DNA from: JBBRZF01 sp038236965
GTDB lineage: Bacteria > Acidobacteriota > Terriglobia > Terriglobales > Acidobacteriaceae
Length of the DNA stretch: 19,455 nucleotides
Direction of reading: 5' to 3'
Assembly: GCA_038236965.1 (NCBI GenBank)
Contig: JBBRZF010000052.1
Location: 1 to 19,455 of the forward strand
Shown here: positions 6,068-13,820 of the stretch, piece by piece
How positions within the stretch are numbered: position 1 is the stretch's first letter
Layout of the letters: the number at the start of each line of letters is the position of its first letter
The notes under the pieces: model-generated
Databases searched by the model: none
Told to the model about the DNA's origin: nothing
Seen by the model: only the letters and a program-made list of their open reading frames with translations
Made by a program: the position numbers and the translations under genes

Positions 6068-7725
6068 GCGCCTACCCTCGCGGCCAAAGGCTTAAGCTCG
6101 CAAACACCTGCGGCGCAGCCTTTGTGCTCGATGTGATTGAGGTATTCGTCGCGGAAGTAACGCAACGTGCTGAAGACCGGATTGGGCGCCGTCTGTCCGA
6201 GTCCGCAGAGGCTGGTGGCGCGCACCATCTCGGCAAGACGTTCCAGCAGAGCGAGGTCCTCCTGTTCAGCGGTTCCGTTCGTCATCTTCGCAAGCAGGTC
6301 GAGCATGTGCGCCGTTCCCACACGGCAGGGAACGCACTTGCCGCACGACTCCGACGTACAGAAATCCATGAAGTACTTTGCGACATCCACCATGCACGAG
6401 CTGTCGTCCATGATGATCATGCCGCCAGAGCCCATGATGGAGCCGACGCTGGCCAGCGATTCGTAGTCCACCGCCATGTCGAGATACTGTTCCGGAACGC
6501 ATCCTCCGGAAGGCCCTCCGGTCTGCACAGCTTTGAAGGTGCGTCCGTCGGGGATGCCTCCGCCGAGTTTGAAGACGATCTCGCGCAGAGAGACGCCCAT
6601 CGGAACTTCGATCAAGCCGGTGTTGTTGACGCGTCCGGCGAGTGCGAAAACCTTGGTGCCCTTGCTGCGCTCGCTACCGATGGCGGCAAACCATTCGCCC
6701 CCGTTGCGCAGGATGGGCGCGACATTGGCGTAGGTCTCCACATTGTTGATCAGCGTGGGTGCGCCCCACAGTCCTGATTGCGCCGGGAAGGGTGGACGCG
6801 GACGCGGTGTCCCGCGATTGCCCTCGATGGAGTGGATAAGCGCTGTCTCTTCTCCGCACACGAACGCTCCAGCACCCAGTCGCACTTCAATGCGGAAGCT
6901 GAAACGCGTGTCGCAGATCTCGTTGCCGAGTACGCCCAGGCGTTCCGCCTGACGGATAGCATCCTTCAAACGCTTGATGGCAAGCGGATATTCAGCGCGA
7001 CAGTAGATATATCCCTTGCTCGCGCCACACGCGTAGGCGGCAATGGCCATGCCTTCCAGGATGCGATGCGGATCGCTTTCCAGAACGCTGCGATCCATAA
7101 AGGCCCCAGGATCGCCTTCGTCCGCGTTGCAGATCACGTACTTGCCGTTGGGGGCCTGCGCCTTCGCAACCGTGCTCCACTTCAAGCCCGTAGGAAAGCC
7201 GGCGCCTCCACGACCGCGAAGTCCGCTCTTCGATATCTGCTCGATCACCTGCACGGGTTTCATGGAGGTGAGTGCGTTGAAGAGCGCTTCATAGCCTCCG
7301 ACGGCGATGTAATCCTCAATACGTTCAGGGTCGATCTCGCCGCAGTTTTCCAGCACGATCTTCTTCTGCATTGCGAAGAAGGGCTGCTTGGGGTCGAGCA
7401 CGATGGCCGCCGGGGCGGGCTTGTTTTCGATGACCGTATCCACCACCGCAGCAGCGTCGCTGGCGGTGACGGACTGGAACATCTGTTCGCCATGATGCGA
7501 GGAGACCAGCGGGCCGGCAGCACAGAGTCCCATGCAGCCCACGCCCTTCACCTTGCAGCATTCGCCCAATCCGCGGGCTTTTACTTCCTGCTCCAGCGCG
7601 CTCTTGACCTGGTCGCTGTGCGAAGAGATGCAACTGGCGGCCACGCAGACCTTGATCTCGTGCTGGATAGCGGAATTCTTTTCCTGTTCTTCGATAGCGA
7701 TATTCTTCAGATCGTCCTGGTTCAT
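6064..7725 (-). CDS. hoxF: Hydrogenase diaphorase NAD(H)/FMN subunit HoxF
   Basis: The protein has 553 residues from the ATG at 7725, which overlaps the hoxE stop as ATGA; the frame stays open upstream inside hoxE, but that extension is arginine-rich shadow sequence. Residues 20-105 are a thioredoxin-like [2Fe-2S] domain (C27, C32, C64, C68). The NuoF-like core follows: the glycine-rich loop GRGGAGFPTG (171-180) and NADEGDPGAFMDR (200-212) bind FMN and NAD(H). The C-terminal [4Fe-4S] site is C461, C464, C467 (SCGKCVPC) and C507. It exchanges electrons with NAD+/NADH. The 553-residue length and a separate hoxE match the five-subunit HoxEFUYH arrangement known from cyanobacteria rather than the HoxFUYHI2 enzyme of Cupriavidus. 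Confidence 0.95.
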   Translation of the reverse strand: MNQDDLKNIAIEEQEKNSAIQHEIKVCVAASCISSHSDQVKSALEQEVKARGLGECCKVKGVGCMGLCAAGPLVSSHHGEQMFQSVTASDAAAVVDTVIENKPAPAAIVLDPKQPFFAMQKKIVLENCGEIDPERIEDYIAVGGYEALFNALTSMKPVQVIEQISKSGLRGRGGAGFPTGLKWSTVAKAQAPNGKYVICNADEGDPGAFMDRSVLESDPHRILEGMAIAAYACGASKGYIYCRAEYPLAIKRLKDAIRQAERLGVLGNEICDTRFSFRIEVRLGAGAFVCGEETALIHSIEGNRGTPRPRPPFPAQSGLWGAPTLINNVETYANVAPILRNGGEWFAAIGSERSKGTKVFALAGRVNNTGLIEVPMGVSLREIVFKLGGGIPDGRTFKAVQTGGPSGGCVPEQYLDMAVDYESLASVGSIMGSGGMIIMDDSSCMVDVAKYFMDFCTSESCGKCVPCRVGTAHMLDLLAKMTNGTAEQEDLALLERLAEMVRATSLCGLGQTAPNPVFSTLRYFRDEYLNHIEHKGCAAGVCELKPLAARVGA

Positions 7726-8264
7726 GCGCCCACTCCTGTTTCCGCTGCGGCGCAGACGGCAACTGCGGGTTCCATGAATCCGCGTACGTGCTCGCGGATT
7801 TTTTCCGGAGTGACTTTTCCCTGAATCTCGGAGTCGTACACGGCCAGCGGCGCGAGTCCGCAGGAACCGAGGCAGCGCGCCGTAACCAGCGACAACTTGC
7901 CGTCGGACGTGGTTTCGCCGGGACGGATGCCGGCGGTTTCTTCTATCGCCTTCAGCAGCGCTGGAGCGCCCTTGATGTAACAGGCGGTCCCGGTGCAGAC
8001 GACGCATGTGTGTTCGCCCGCGGGCTTCATGCTGAAAAAATGATAGAACGTGGCAACGCCATAAACTTTGCTCAGAGGTACGCGCAAAGATTTGGCTACA
8101 TACAGAAGAGCCTCTTGGGTAAGGAAACCGAAGCTTTCCTGCACAGTATGTAGGACTTCGATGAGCGCGGAAGGCTCGTGCCCGTGGCGCCGCATGGTCC
8201 CATCCACCAACTTCCAGCGACGATCGTCAGAAGGGGGCGATGGCTTTGAAAAATAGCCCTGCAT
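7722..8264 (-). CDS. hoxE: Hydrogenase diaphorase [2Fe-2S] subunit HoxE
   Basis: The protein has 180 residues from the ATG at 8264, preceded by AGGAG in a good position; the open frame further upstream reads through the promoter region and is not expected to be coding. It is related to complex I NuoE: an N-terminal helical part (SALIEVLHTVQESFGFL, VYGVATFYHFFSM) and a thioredoxin-like domain with one [2Fe-2S] cluster bound by C90, C95 (CTGTAC), C131 and C135 (CLGSC). It is the first gene of the hoxEFUYHW unit and is separated from hypE by 313 bp containing a Crp-like palindrome. Confidence 0.94.
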   Translation of the reverse strand: MQGYFSKPSPPSDDRRWKLVDGTMRRHGHEPSALIEVLHTVQESFGFLTQEALLYVAKSLRVPLSKVYGVATFYHFFSMKPAGEHTCVVCTGTACYIKGAPALLKAIEETAGIRPGETTSDGKLSLVTARCLGSCGLAPLAVYDSEIQGKVTPEKIREHVRGFMEPAVAVCAAAETGVGA

Positions 8265-8460
8265 GTGTTTCTCCTGGTAATGAGCGGTGCGTTGAGGCGC
8301 GGAGAATAAGCCCGACGTCCCGCAGGTATGAAGATGAGAGGGAAAGAAGGCGATGCACTTGGAGAGGTTCCCCAAAGCGCACCTTATGAATGCGAGATTG
8401 TGGTAGGTGAGTCACGTCTTTTCCGCTGGGCAGACGGTTTCCGCCATACGGTGCTGACGA

Positions 8461-8510
8461 CAATCCAAGGATACGAGTCTGCAGCGGGGACGGGTGTGAT
8501 AGGGCTCACA
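8461..8510 (-). promoter_or_regulatory. Candidate Crp/Fnr-family-activated promoter of hoxEFUYHW
   Basis: TGTGA (8495-8499), six bases, TCACA (8506-8510) is a perfect palindrome of the Crp type. On the minus strand TATCCT (8473-8468) matches the -10 consensus at four of six positions. With that box at -12 to -7, the start point falls at 8461 and the palindrome is centred exactly at -41.5, the position of class II Crp-dependent promoters. No good -35 hexamer is seen, as expected for an activator-dependent promoter. This leaves a 5' leader of about 197 bases before hoxE, in which I recognise no other element. The palindrome is seen directly; its use is inferred. Confidence 0.55.
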
Positions 8511-8524
8511 TCGCGATGTATTGC

Positions 8525-8554
8525 AAAACGGAACTGGCCCGTTAAAGGGCCAGT
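8525..8554 (-). terminator. Hairpin after hypE, probable terminator or attenuator
   Basis: ACTGGCCC (8533-8540) pairs with GGGCCAGT (8547-8554) around a six-base loop. On the minus strand it is followed by TCCGTTTTGC, a broken T-run. It begins 23 bases after the hypE stop and just before the Crp-like site. It probably separates the hyp and hox transcripts, although partial read-through is possible because the T-run is weak. Confidence 0.55.
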
Positions 8555-8577
8555 CTCAAAACAGGAATTGCGAGCTG

Positions 8578-9633
8578 CTAGCAGATGCGAGGCAGTTGTT
8601 CACCGCTCAGCATGTCCACGATGCGAGTGGTGCCGATGCGACTGGTGAGCGTCACCATTCCCGGAACGTCCGCCGACACGGTCCCAATCTGCGCTGCAGA
8701 TTCTCCGTCTGGGGCAGAGTGCAGAATCTCCAAAGCCTCCTCGGTTTGCTCCTGCGGAAGGAAGACCACGAAGCGGCCTTCGTTCGCCAGGTAGAGCGGA
8801 TCGAAGCCGAGGATCTCGCAAGCTCCGCTGACGTCTTCGCGCACGGCGATGCTGGTTTCTTCGAGGGTGACATGCAGGCGGGAAGATTCGGCGATCTCGA
8901 TAACCGTCGTGCCCAGTCCGCCGCGCGTGAGGTCGCGCAGGCAATGCAGGTCGAGCCCGGCAGCAAGAAGTTTTTGTACCGTTGCGGTCACGGGGGCGCA
9001 ATCGCTTTCGATGGTCGATTCGAATTCCAGGTTCTCGCGAACGGCCATGATGGCGATACCGTGACGTCCAATGTCTCCGCTGACGAGCACGGCGTCGCCT
9101 TCCCGCACGCTGACGGGGGCGATGGTGAGCGCGTGTTCGATCACGCCGATTCCGGCGGTGTTGATGAAGATTCCGTCCCCCTTGCCTTTATCGACGACTT
9201 TTGTATCTCCGGTAACAAGTTGCACTCCGGCGCGAGCGGCCGCGTTCTTCATGCTTTGGACAACGCGCCACAGCGTGTCCATGGGCAGACCTTCTTCCAT
9301 GATGAATCCGCAACTCAGATAAAGCGGGCGCGCACCGCACATTGCCAGGTCGTTGACCGTGCCGTTCACGGCGAGGGAACCGATGTCGCCGCCGGGAAAG
9401 AAGAGGGGATGCACGACGTAGGAATCCGTGGTGAACGCCAGTTTTGCTCCGGCAATCGAGAGGACTGCGCCATCATGCGCGGCATCGGCAATGGGACTGG
9501 CAAAGGCGGGCACGATCATGTTGGTGATGAGTTGATGCATCAACTTTCCGCCGCCCCCATGCGCGAGCGTCACCGTCGGATAATCCGTGATCGAGATGGG
9601 GCAGGATAGCGTGAAGTCTTTTATGGCCGTCAT
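8578..9633 (-). CDS. hypE: Hydrogenase maturation protein HypE (carbamoyl dehydratase)
   Basis: The protein has 351 residues, a normal HypE length. It belongs to the PurM/ThiL-like ATP-binding family, with the glycine-rich AHGGGGK near residues 24-30. It ends in the conserved tail PRIC, whose terminal C351 receives the carbamoyl group from HypF and is dehydrated to a thiocyanate, the source of the cyanide ligands of the active-site iron. The ATG at 9633 overlaps the hypD stop by four bases. The cytoplasmic partner proteins HypF, HypC and HypD are encoded immediately upstream. Last gene of the hyp unit. Confidence 0.95.
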   Translation of the reverse strand: MTAIKDFTLSCPISITDYPTVTLAHGGGGKLMHQLITNMIVPAFASPIADAAHDGAVLSIAGAKLAFTTDSYVVHPLFFPGGDIGSLAVNGTVNDLAMCGARPLYLSCGFIMEEGLPMDTLWRVVQSMKNAAARAGVQLVTGDTKVVDKGKGDGIFINTAGIGVIEHALTIAPVSVREGDAVLVSGDIGRHGIAIMAVRENLEFESTIESDCAPVTATVQKLLAAGLDLHCLRDLTRGGLGTTVIEIAESSRLHVTLEETSIAVREDVSGACEILGFDPLYLANEGRFVVFLPQEQTEEALEILHSAPDGESAAQIGTVSADVPGMVTLTSRIGTTRIVDMLSGEQLPRIC

Positions 9634-10745
9634 GCGTTGACCTTTTCAGTGCGCTGCTGTTCGAAGCGGCGGTAGCGGTAATAGGCCGAGCAGGCGCCTT
9701 CGTTGGAAACCATGGGCGCGCCCAGCGGACGCTCTGGCGTACACAGCGTTCCGAACGCGGGACATTCAGCGGGCTTCTTGATGCCCTGCAATACCAATCC
9801 GCTGATGCAGTCCGGACTCTCATCGGCGGTGTAATCGACCAGTCCGAACTTAGCTTCGGCATCGTACTCCGCGAATTCCGCTGACAGTCCGAGTCCGCTG
9901 GCCGGAATTTCGCCCAGACCGCGCCACTTGCGCGGAACCACCTTAAAGACTTTGCGCACGGTCTCCTGCGCGGTCGGGTTGCCCGCTCGACGCACAGAGC
10001 GCGTGTACTGGTTCTCAACCTCCGCGCGTCCCTCTTCCAGTTGCGTTACGCACATCAGGATGCCCTGCAGAATATCGAGCGGCTCGAATCCGGTGACCAC
10101 GATGGGGACGTTGTATTTCGCGGCGATGGGGTAGTACTCCTCGAATCCCATGATGGTGCAAACGTGTCCAGCGGCGAGGAATCCCTGCACGCGATTATTC
10201 GGCGATCCCAAGATGGCCTCCATCGCTGGCGGAACCAGCACGTGCGAAACGAGAATTGAGAAATTCTTGATGCCACGCTCGCGTGCAAGATAAACGGCCA
10301 TCGCATGTGCGGGAGCAGTTGTCTCAAATCCCACGGCGAAGAAGACGACCTCTTTGTCGGGATTCTTCTGCGCGATATCGATCGCATCGAGTGGAGAGTA
10401 AAGGATGCGAACGTCTCCGCCCGCAGCCTTCACCTGGAACAGGTCTTTGTCGCTGCCGGGCACGCGCAACATGTCGCCAAAGGAACAGAAGATGACTTCC
10501 GGGCGGGACGCGATGGTGATGGCCTCATCGATCAGTTCCAGAGGCGTTACGCATACCGGACAACCGGGCCCATGCACCAACGAAATTCCTTTCGGCAGCA
10601 ATTCATCCAACCCGTATTTCACGATGGAATGCGTCTGACCGCCACATATCTCCATCAGTGTCCACGGACGGGTTGTGACGCGCTTTATGGCCTGAGCGTA
10701 TTCGGCAGCGGCAGCGGCTTCGCGGTATTCAGTCACATACTTCAC
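9630..10745 (-). CDS. hypD: Hydrogenase maturation protein HypD
   Basis: The protein has 371 residues. It is the scaffold on which the Fe(CN)2CO group is assembled together with HypC. The conserved cysteine motifs are visible: C34 in EICGGQTH, C62 and C65 in HGPGCPVC, and the C-terminal [4Fe-4S] ligands C313, C328, C335 and C352. The ATG at 10745 overlaps the hypC stop as ATGA, indicating coupled translation and matching the known HypC-HypD complex. Confidence 0.96.
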   Translation of the reverse strand: MKYVTEYREAAAAAEYAQAIKRVTTRPWTLMEICGGQTHSIVKYGLDELLPKGISLVHGPGCPVCVTPLELIDEAITIASRPEVIFCSFGDMLRVPGSDKDLFQVKAAGGDVRILYSPLDAIDIAQKNPDKEVVFFAVGFETTAPAHAMAVYLARERGIKNFSILVSHVLVPPAMEAILGSPNNRVQGFLAAGHVCTIMGFEEYYPIAAKYNVPIVVTGFEPLDILQGILMCVTQLEEGRAEVENQYTRSVRRAGNPTAQETVRKVFKVVPRKWRGLGEIPASGLGLSAEFAEYDAEAKFGLVDYTADESPDCISGLVLQGIKKPAECPAFGTLCTPERPLGAPMVSNEGACSAYYRYRRFEQQRTEKVNA

Positions 10746-11002
10746 TTGTTCAACTCCTCCGCCTCATCCAACTGCGCAAGCTCGCCGAGTTCTTTCAGAT
10801 ATCCAAAGACGCGGTTCGCTTCTTCTTCGTCGATCACGCTGATGGCGAAGCCGACATGGACGAGGACGTAGTCGTCCACCTTCGCTTCCGGGACATAGGC
10901 CAGGTTCACTTCTTTGACGATGCCGCCGAAATTTACCCGTCCAACGCGAACGAAATCTTCACCAACTGTACTGACGATCTTTCCTGGAACCGCGAGGCAC
11001 AT
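10742..11002 (-). CDS. hypC: Hydrogenase maturation chaperone HypC
   Basis: The protein has 86 residues and starts MCLAVPGKIV; Cys2 after removal of Met1 is the conserved iron-binding residue of HypC/HybG. HypC shuttles the iron group with HypD and holds the large-subunit precursor open until nickel arrives. The start lies two bases after the hypF stop. The C-terminal acidic helix (ELGELAQLDEAEELNK) is usual for the family. Confidence 0.95.
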   Translation of the reverse strand: MCLAVPGKIVSTVGEDFVRVGRVNFGGIVKEVNLAYVPEAKVDDYVLVHVGFAISVIDEEEANRVFGYLKELGELAQLDEAEELNK

Positions 11003-11004
11003 GC

Positions 11005-13323
11005 CTACTCCTTCTGCGTGCTTTGGTCCGCGCGTATCGCGGCCATGATCTGACCCACCGCGATGCCGCCATCATTCGGCGGAATGCGCTGATGCCAATA
11101 AACCCTGAATCCTTCTTCCTGCAAACGCCGCACACTGTGCACGGTGAGCAGTTTGTTCTGGAAACATCCGCCGGTAAGCGCAACCCGCTCCAGCCCAGCC
11201 TGTTTCGCGACGCCGACCATCATCTCGGCCAAGGTGTTGTGAAACTTGCGCGCGATGACACCGGCAGGAACGGCCGCCGCTTGATCGCCGATGATGTCCA
11301 GCACCATTGGTCCCCAATTGATGACACCCGATGCATCCAGACGAAATTCGTAACCATCATCGCACTCGACGTTGGCAGCCAGAAACTCGAGTTGCATGGC
11401 TGCCTGCCCTTCAAAGCCCACCGTCTGGCGAAGGTCGATGATGGAAGCCACGGCATCGAACAGGCGCCCCGCGCTGGTAGTGACGGGACTGTTCAATCCG
11501 CGCTCCAGCATGGAGCGAAGCACGCGTCGCTCACCGACACTGAATTCACGAACCGGCGCCAGGCTTTCCCGCTCCCAAACCACGTTGCCCAGCAATTCAT
11601 ACAGCAGGCCGAGAGCGATGCGGCGTGGTTCCTTCACCGCTTTTTCACTGCCCGGCAGCCGAAAGCTGCGCAGATGAGCGGCGCGAGTGAAGTCGGTCTC
11701 GTTGATGGCGAGGAACTCGCCTCCCCAAATCGTGCCGTCCGGACCGTACCCGCTTCCGTCCCACGCGATGCCGAGCACCGGAGCGCTGATGGCGTTCTCT
11801 GCCATGCAGGCCAGAACATGAGCGTATTGGTGTTGCACACCAACCACCGGCTTTCCGGTCCTGCGCGCATATTCGCTGGAGGTGTAGTCGGGATGAAGAT
11901 CGCAAGCGACCTTCGCCGCGGAAAATTCGTAAAGCTCTTCGAAGCTGCGGATGACCTTCTCAAACGCATCGTACGCCTGCGGCGTTTCCAGGTCCCCTAT
12001 GTGCTGGCTGATGAACAGTTGCGGGCCTACAGAGATGGCGACCGTACTCTTCTGGTGCGCTCCCACGGCCAGGACGGGAGCAACATCGCCGCCCAGATAC
12101 AGGGGAAGAGGCGCATATCCGCGAGCGCGACGCAGAACCAGTTCGCGGCCTAGCACGATGCGCGCAATCGAGTCGTCCACGTGCCGGACGATGGGCCGAT
12201 TATGAACGAGGAATAAGTCGGAGAGGCCGCCCAGACGTTGCAGCGCTTCCTTCTCGTCGGTGCAGATGGGTTCGTCAGAAAGATTGCCGCTGGTGGCAAT
12301 CACCGGGAAATGCAACTCGGCCATGAGCAGGTGGTGCAGAGGCGTGTAGGGCAGCATCACGCCCAGATATGGATTTCCCGGTGCGATGCTGGCGGCGACG
12401 GCATTGCCGATCTCGCGGCGCTTCAGGAGAACGATTGGCGCTTCCGGGGAACGCAGCAGTCGCTCCTCCAGTGCGTCCAGGTGGCAGATGGCGCGGATGG
12501 CCGGTATCGAGGAAAGCATCACGGCAAAGGGTTTTTCTTCGCGACGCTTGCGCTGACGCAGCAAACGAACCGTGGCGGCGTTGCGCGCGTCGGCCAATAA
12601 ATGGAATCCGCCGAGGCCTTTCACGGCGACGATGCGTCCTTGGCGTATCGCCCCCGTGGCCTTCACCAGCGCATCGTGATGCTTGGCAAGCGTGCTGCCG
12701 GAAACGTCCCAAAGCTCGATATGCGGCCCGCAAACAGGACAGGCATTCGGCTGCGCATGAAAGCGACGATCCAGTGGATTGCGATATTCCTGCTCGCAAG
12801 CGGGACACATCGCGAAACTCTTCATCGTCGTCGAAGGACGGTCGTAAGGCAGCGACTCAATAATGGTGAAACGTGGTCCGCAGTTGGTGCAGTTGGTAAA
12901 GGGATAGTGATAGCGGCTATTGGACGGGTCGGTGATCTCGCGCAGGCAGTCGGGACAGGTCGCGATGTCCGGCAGCACCAGAGCGGTTTTCTCTCCCTGC
13001 ACGCTCGGCCTTATCTCGAACGAGGTGAAGCCGACGGCATCAAGAAAGCTGCTTTCCAGGCTTTGGATGAAGGAGATGGCGGGCTTGTCGCGTCCCACGC
13101 GAAGGAGGAAATCCCGCAGTACGGACTCGCTACCTTCCACCTCGAGGAAAACGCCTTGGGCGGAGTTGCTCACCCATCCATACAAATGCATCTCGGTCGC
13201 CAACCGGTAGATGAATGGCCGAAAGCCCACGCCCTGTACCGCACCGCGAATCGTCATCTTCAGACGCAGGAGGGTTCCGCGCGAAGACGGTTCGCATACG
13301 GAAGGGTTCGAGGTTTCAGCCAA
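11005..13323 (-). CDS. hypF: Carbamoyltransferase HypF
   Basis: The protein has 772 residues. Domains in order are an acylphosphatase-like domain (20-108, RGAVQGVGFRPFIYR), two zinc-finger pairs (C123, C126, C145, C148 and C173, C176, C195, C198), a YrdC-like domain (about 220-405, VAVKGLGGFHLLADA, KPFAVM), and a Kae1-like domain (about 410-770, HQYAHVLACMAE, GIAWDGSGYGPDG). HypF uses carbamoyl phosphate and ATP to carbamoylate HypE. The start is read as TTG at 13323, with AGGTG upstream; no ATG or GTG nearby gives the full acylphosphatase domain. It is the first gene of the hypFCDE unit, with a three-half-site Crp-like element about 80-110 bp upstream. Confidence 0.95.
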   Translation of the reverse strand: MAETSNPSVCEPSSRGTLLRLKMTIRGAVQGVGFRPFIYRLATEMHLYGWVSNSAQGVFLEVEGSESVLRDFLLRVGRDKPAISFIQSLESSFLDAVGFTSFEIRPSVQGEKTALVLPDIATCPDCLREITDPSNSRYHYPFTNCTNCGPRFTIIESLPYDRPSTTMKSFAMCPACEQEYRNPLDRRFHAQPNACPVCGPHIELWDVSGSTLAKHHDALVKATGAIRQGRIVAVKGLGGFHLLADARNAATVRLLRQRKRREEKPFAVMLSSIPAIRAICHLDALEERLLRSPEAPIVLLKRREIGNAVAASIAPGNPYLGVMLPYTPLHHLLMAELHFPVIATSGNLSDEPICTDEKEALQRLGGLSDLFLVHNRPIVRHVDDSIARIVLGRELVLRRARGYAPLPLYLGGDVAPVLAVGAHQKSTVAISVGPQLFISQHIGDLETPQAYDAFEKVIRSFEELYEFSAAKVACDLHPDYTSSEYARRTGKPVVGVQHQYAHVLACMAENAISAPVLGIAWDGSGYGPDGTIWGGEFLAINETDFTRAAHLRSFRLPGSEKAVKEPRRIALGLLYELLGNVVWERESLAPVREFSVGERRVLRSMLERGLNSPVTTSAGRLFDAVASIIDLRQTVGFEGQAAMQLEFLAANVECDDGYEFRLDASGVINWGPMVLDIIGDQAAAVPAGVIARKFHNTLAEMMVGVAKQAGLERVALTGGCFQNKLLTVHSVRRLQEEGFRVYWHQRIPPNDGGIAVGQIMAAIRADQSTQKE

Positions 13324-13404
13324 GACAGCACCTGTGAGTGGAAGAGATGGGACTTTTACTGCTATAAGCCTATGGCTCCCGCCTCTCCAGACGAAGGGTG
13401 TAAA

Positions 13405-13432
13405 TCACAACAGATTGTGATATTGCTCACAA
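13405..13432 (-). promoter_or_regulatory. Crp/Fnr-family-like operator upstream of hypF, three half-sites
   Basis: TCACAA (13405-13410), four bases, TTGTGA (13415-13420), six bases, TCACAA (13427-13432). The right two half-sites make a perfect TTGTGA-N6-TCACAA palindrome of the Crp type; the left two form a second, tighter palindrome with N4 spacing. On the minus strand TATAGC (13366-13361) is a possible -10 box, which would place the main palindrome near -70, roughly a class I distance. The start point is uncertain. The same core sequence lies before hoxE, which supports a shared regulator. Confidence 0.55.
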
Positions 13433-13515
13433 GAAAGTGAAAACGCCGCGTTATTAGGGGGAATACAACATCAATCCCAAAGCTGCGGTCTAACTCAAAA
13501 GCTTGCGATCCAGAC

Positions 13516-13549
13516 ACGAAAAGAGCGCTGCTTTCGGGCAGCGCTCTTT
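13516..13549 (-). terminator. Rho-independent terminator of the zinc-ribbon/transporter unit
   Basis: A perfect 12-bp stem AAAGAGCGCTGC (13520-13531) / GCAGCGCTCTTT (13538-13549) has a six-base loop. On the minus strand it ends in CTCTTTTCGTG. It lies 20 bases after the stop of the small zinc-ribbon gene and isolates it from the hyp operon promoter. Bases 13441-13515 hold nothing else I recognise. Confidence 0.75.
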
Positions 13550-13569
13550 CTCCGGGAAAGCCGGAATTT

Positions 13570-13770
13570 TCAAGCTGCGCGTGAAGTCGGAGCCAATACG
13601 ACTCCGTACTTTTCTCCGCATAGCACGCAAGTGATACGAACATCTTCGGCCGGGCTCGAATTGGCCGTTAACGGATAGCGGTTGTAGGTTAAGCAACTCG
13701 GGCAGCGAGCTCCCGAGATCGAAGGAGTGCGGTGCAGACGATCAGGCGAAGTGGGGCCCTGTGTACTCAT
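13570..13770 (-). CDS. Small zinc-ribbon protein, function unknown
   Basis: The protein has 66 residues from the ATG at 13770; the frame stays open further upstream, but only by overlapping the transporter gene. It has two CxxC pairs, C23/C26 (RCPSC) and C48/C51 (CVLC), separated by 21 residues, the pattern of a zinc ribbon. The N-terminus (about 20 residues, Ser/Thr/Pro-rich) looks disordered. No catalytic or membrane segment is visible. It lies 50 bases behind the transporter gene on the same strand and is followed at once by a strong terminator, which supports it as a real gene. The ribosome site is weak (AGGG next to the ATG). I do not recognise a specific family. Confidence 0.6.
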   Translation of the reverse strand: MSTQGPTSPDRLHRTPSISGARCPSCLTYNRYPLTANSSPAEDVRITCVLCGEKYGVVLAPTSRAA

Positions 13771-13820
13771 CCCTAAAAAGATGCAAATGTTTGAAAGAAA
13801 GAAGCCCGAGTTCGCGAAAC

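Noticed and set aside
6778..7824. 348-codon plus-strand frame opposite hoxF
   Set aside because: It is antisense to a complete HoxF with all cofactor motifs.
7726..8007. N-terminal extension of hoxF by 94 residues
   Set aside because: The extension is arginine-rich, lies inside hoxE in another frame and does not match the family. The ATGA overlap start at 7725 is typical of this operon.
8265..8375. N-terminal extension of hoxE by 37 residues
   Set aside because: The residues do not look like HoxE, and a good AGGAG site precedes the ATG at 8264.
8265..8577. Sigma54 promoter for the hydrogenase genes
   Set aside because: I looked for the GG-N10-GC type (TGGCAC-N5-TTGC) on the minus strand in this gap and before hypF and found no acceptable match.
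8521..9609. 362-codon plus-strand frame opposite hypE
   Set aside because: HypE is unmistakable on the minus strand and this frame is its shadow, without ribosome site or domain.
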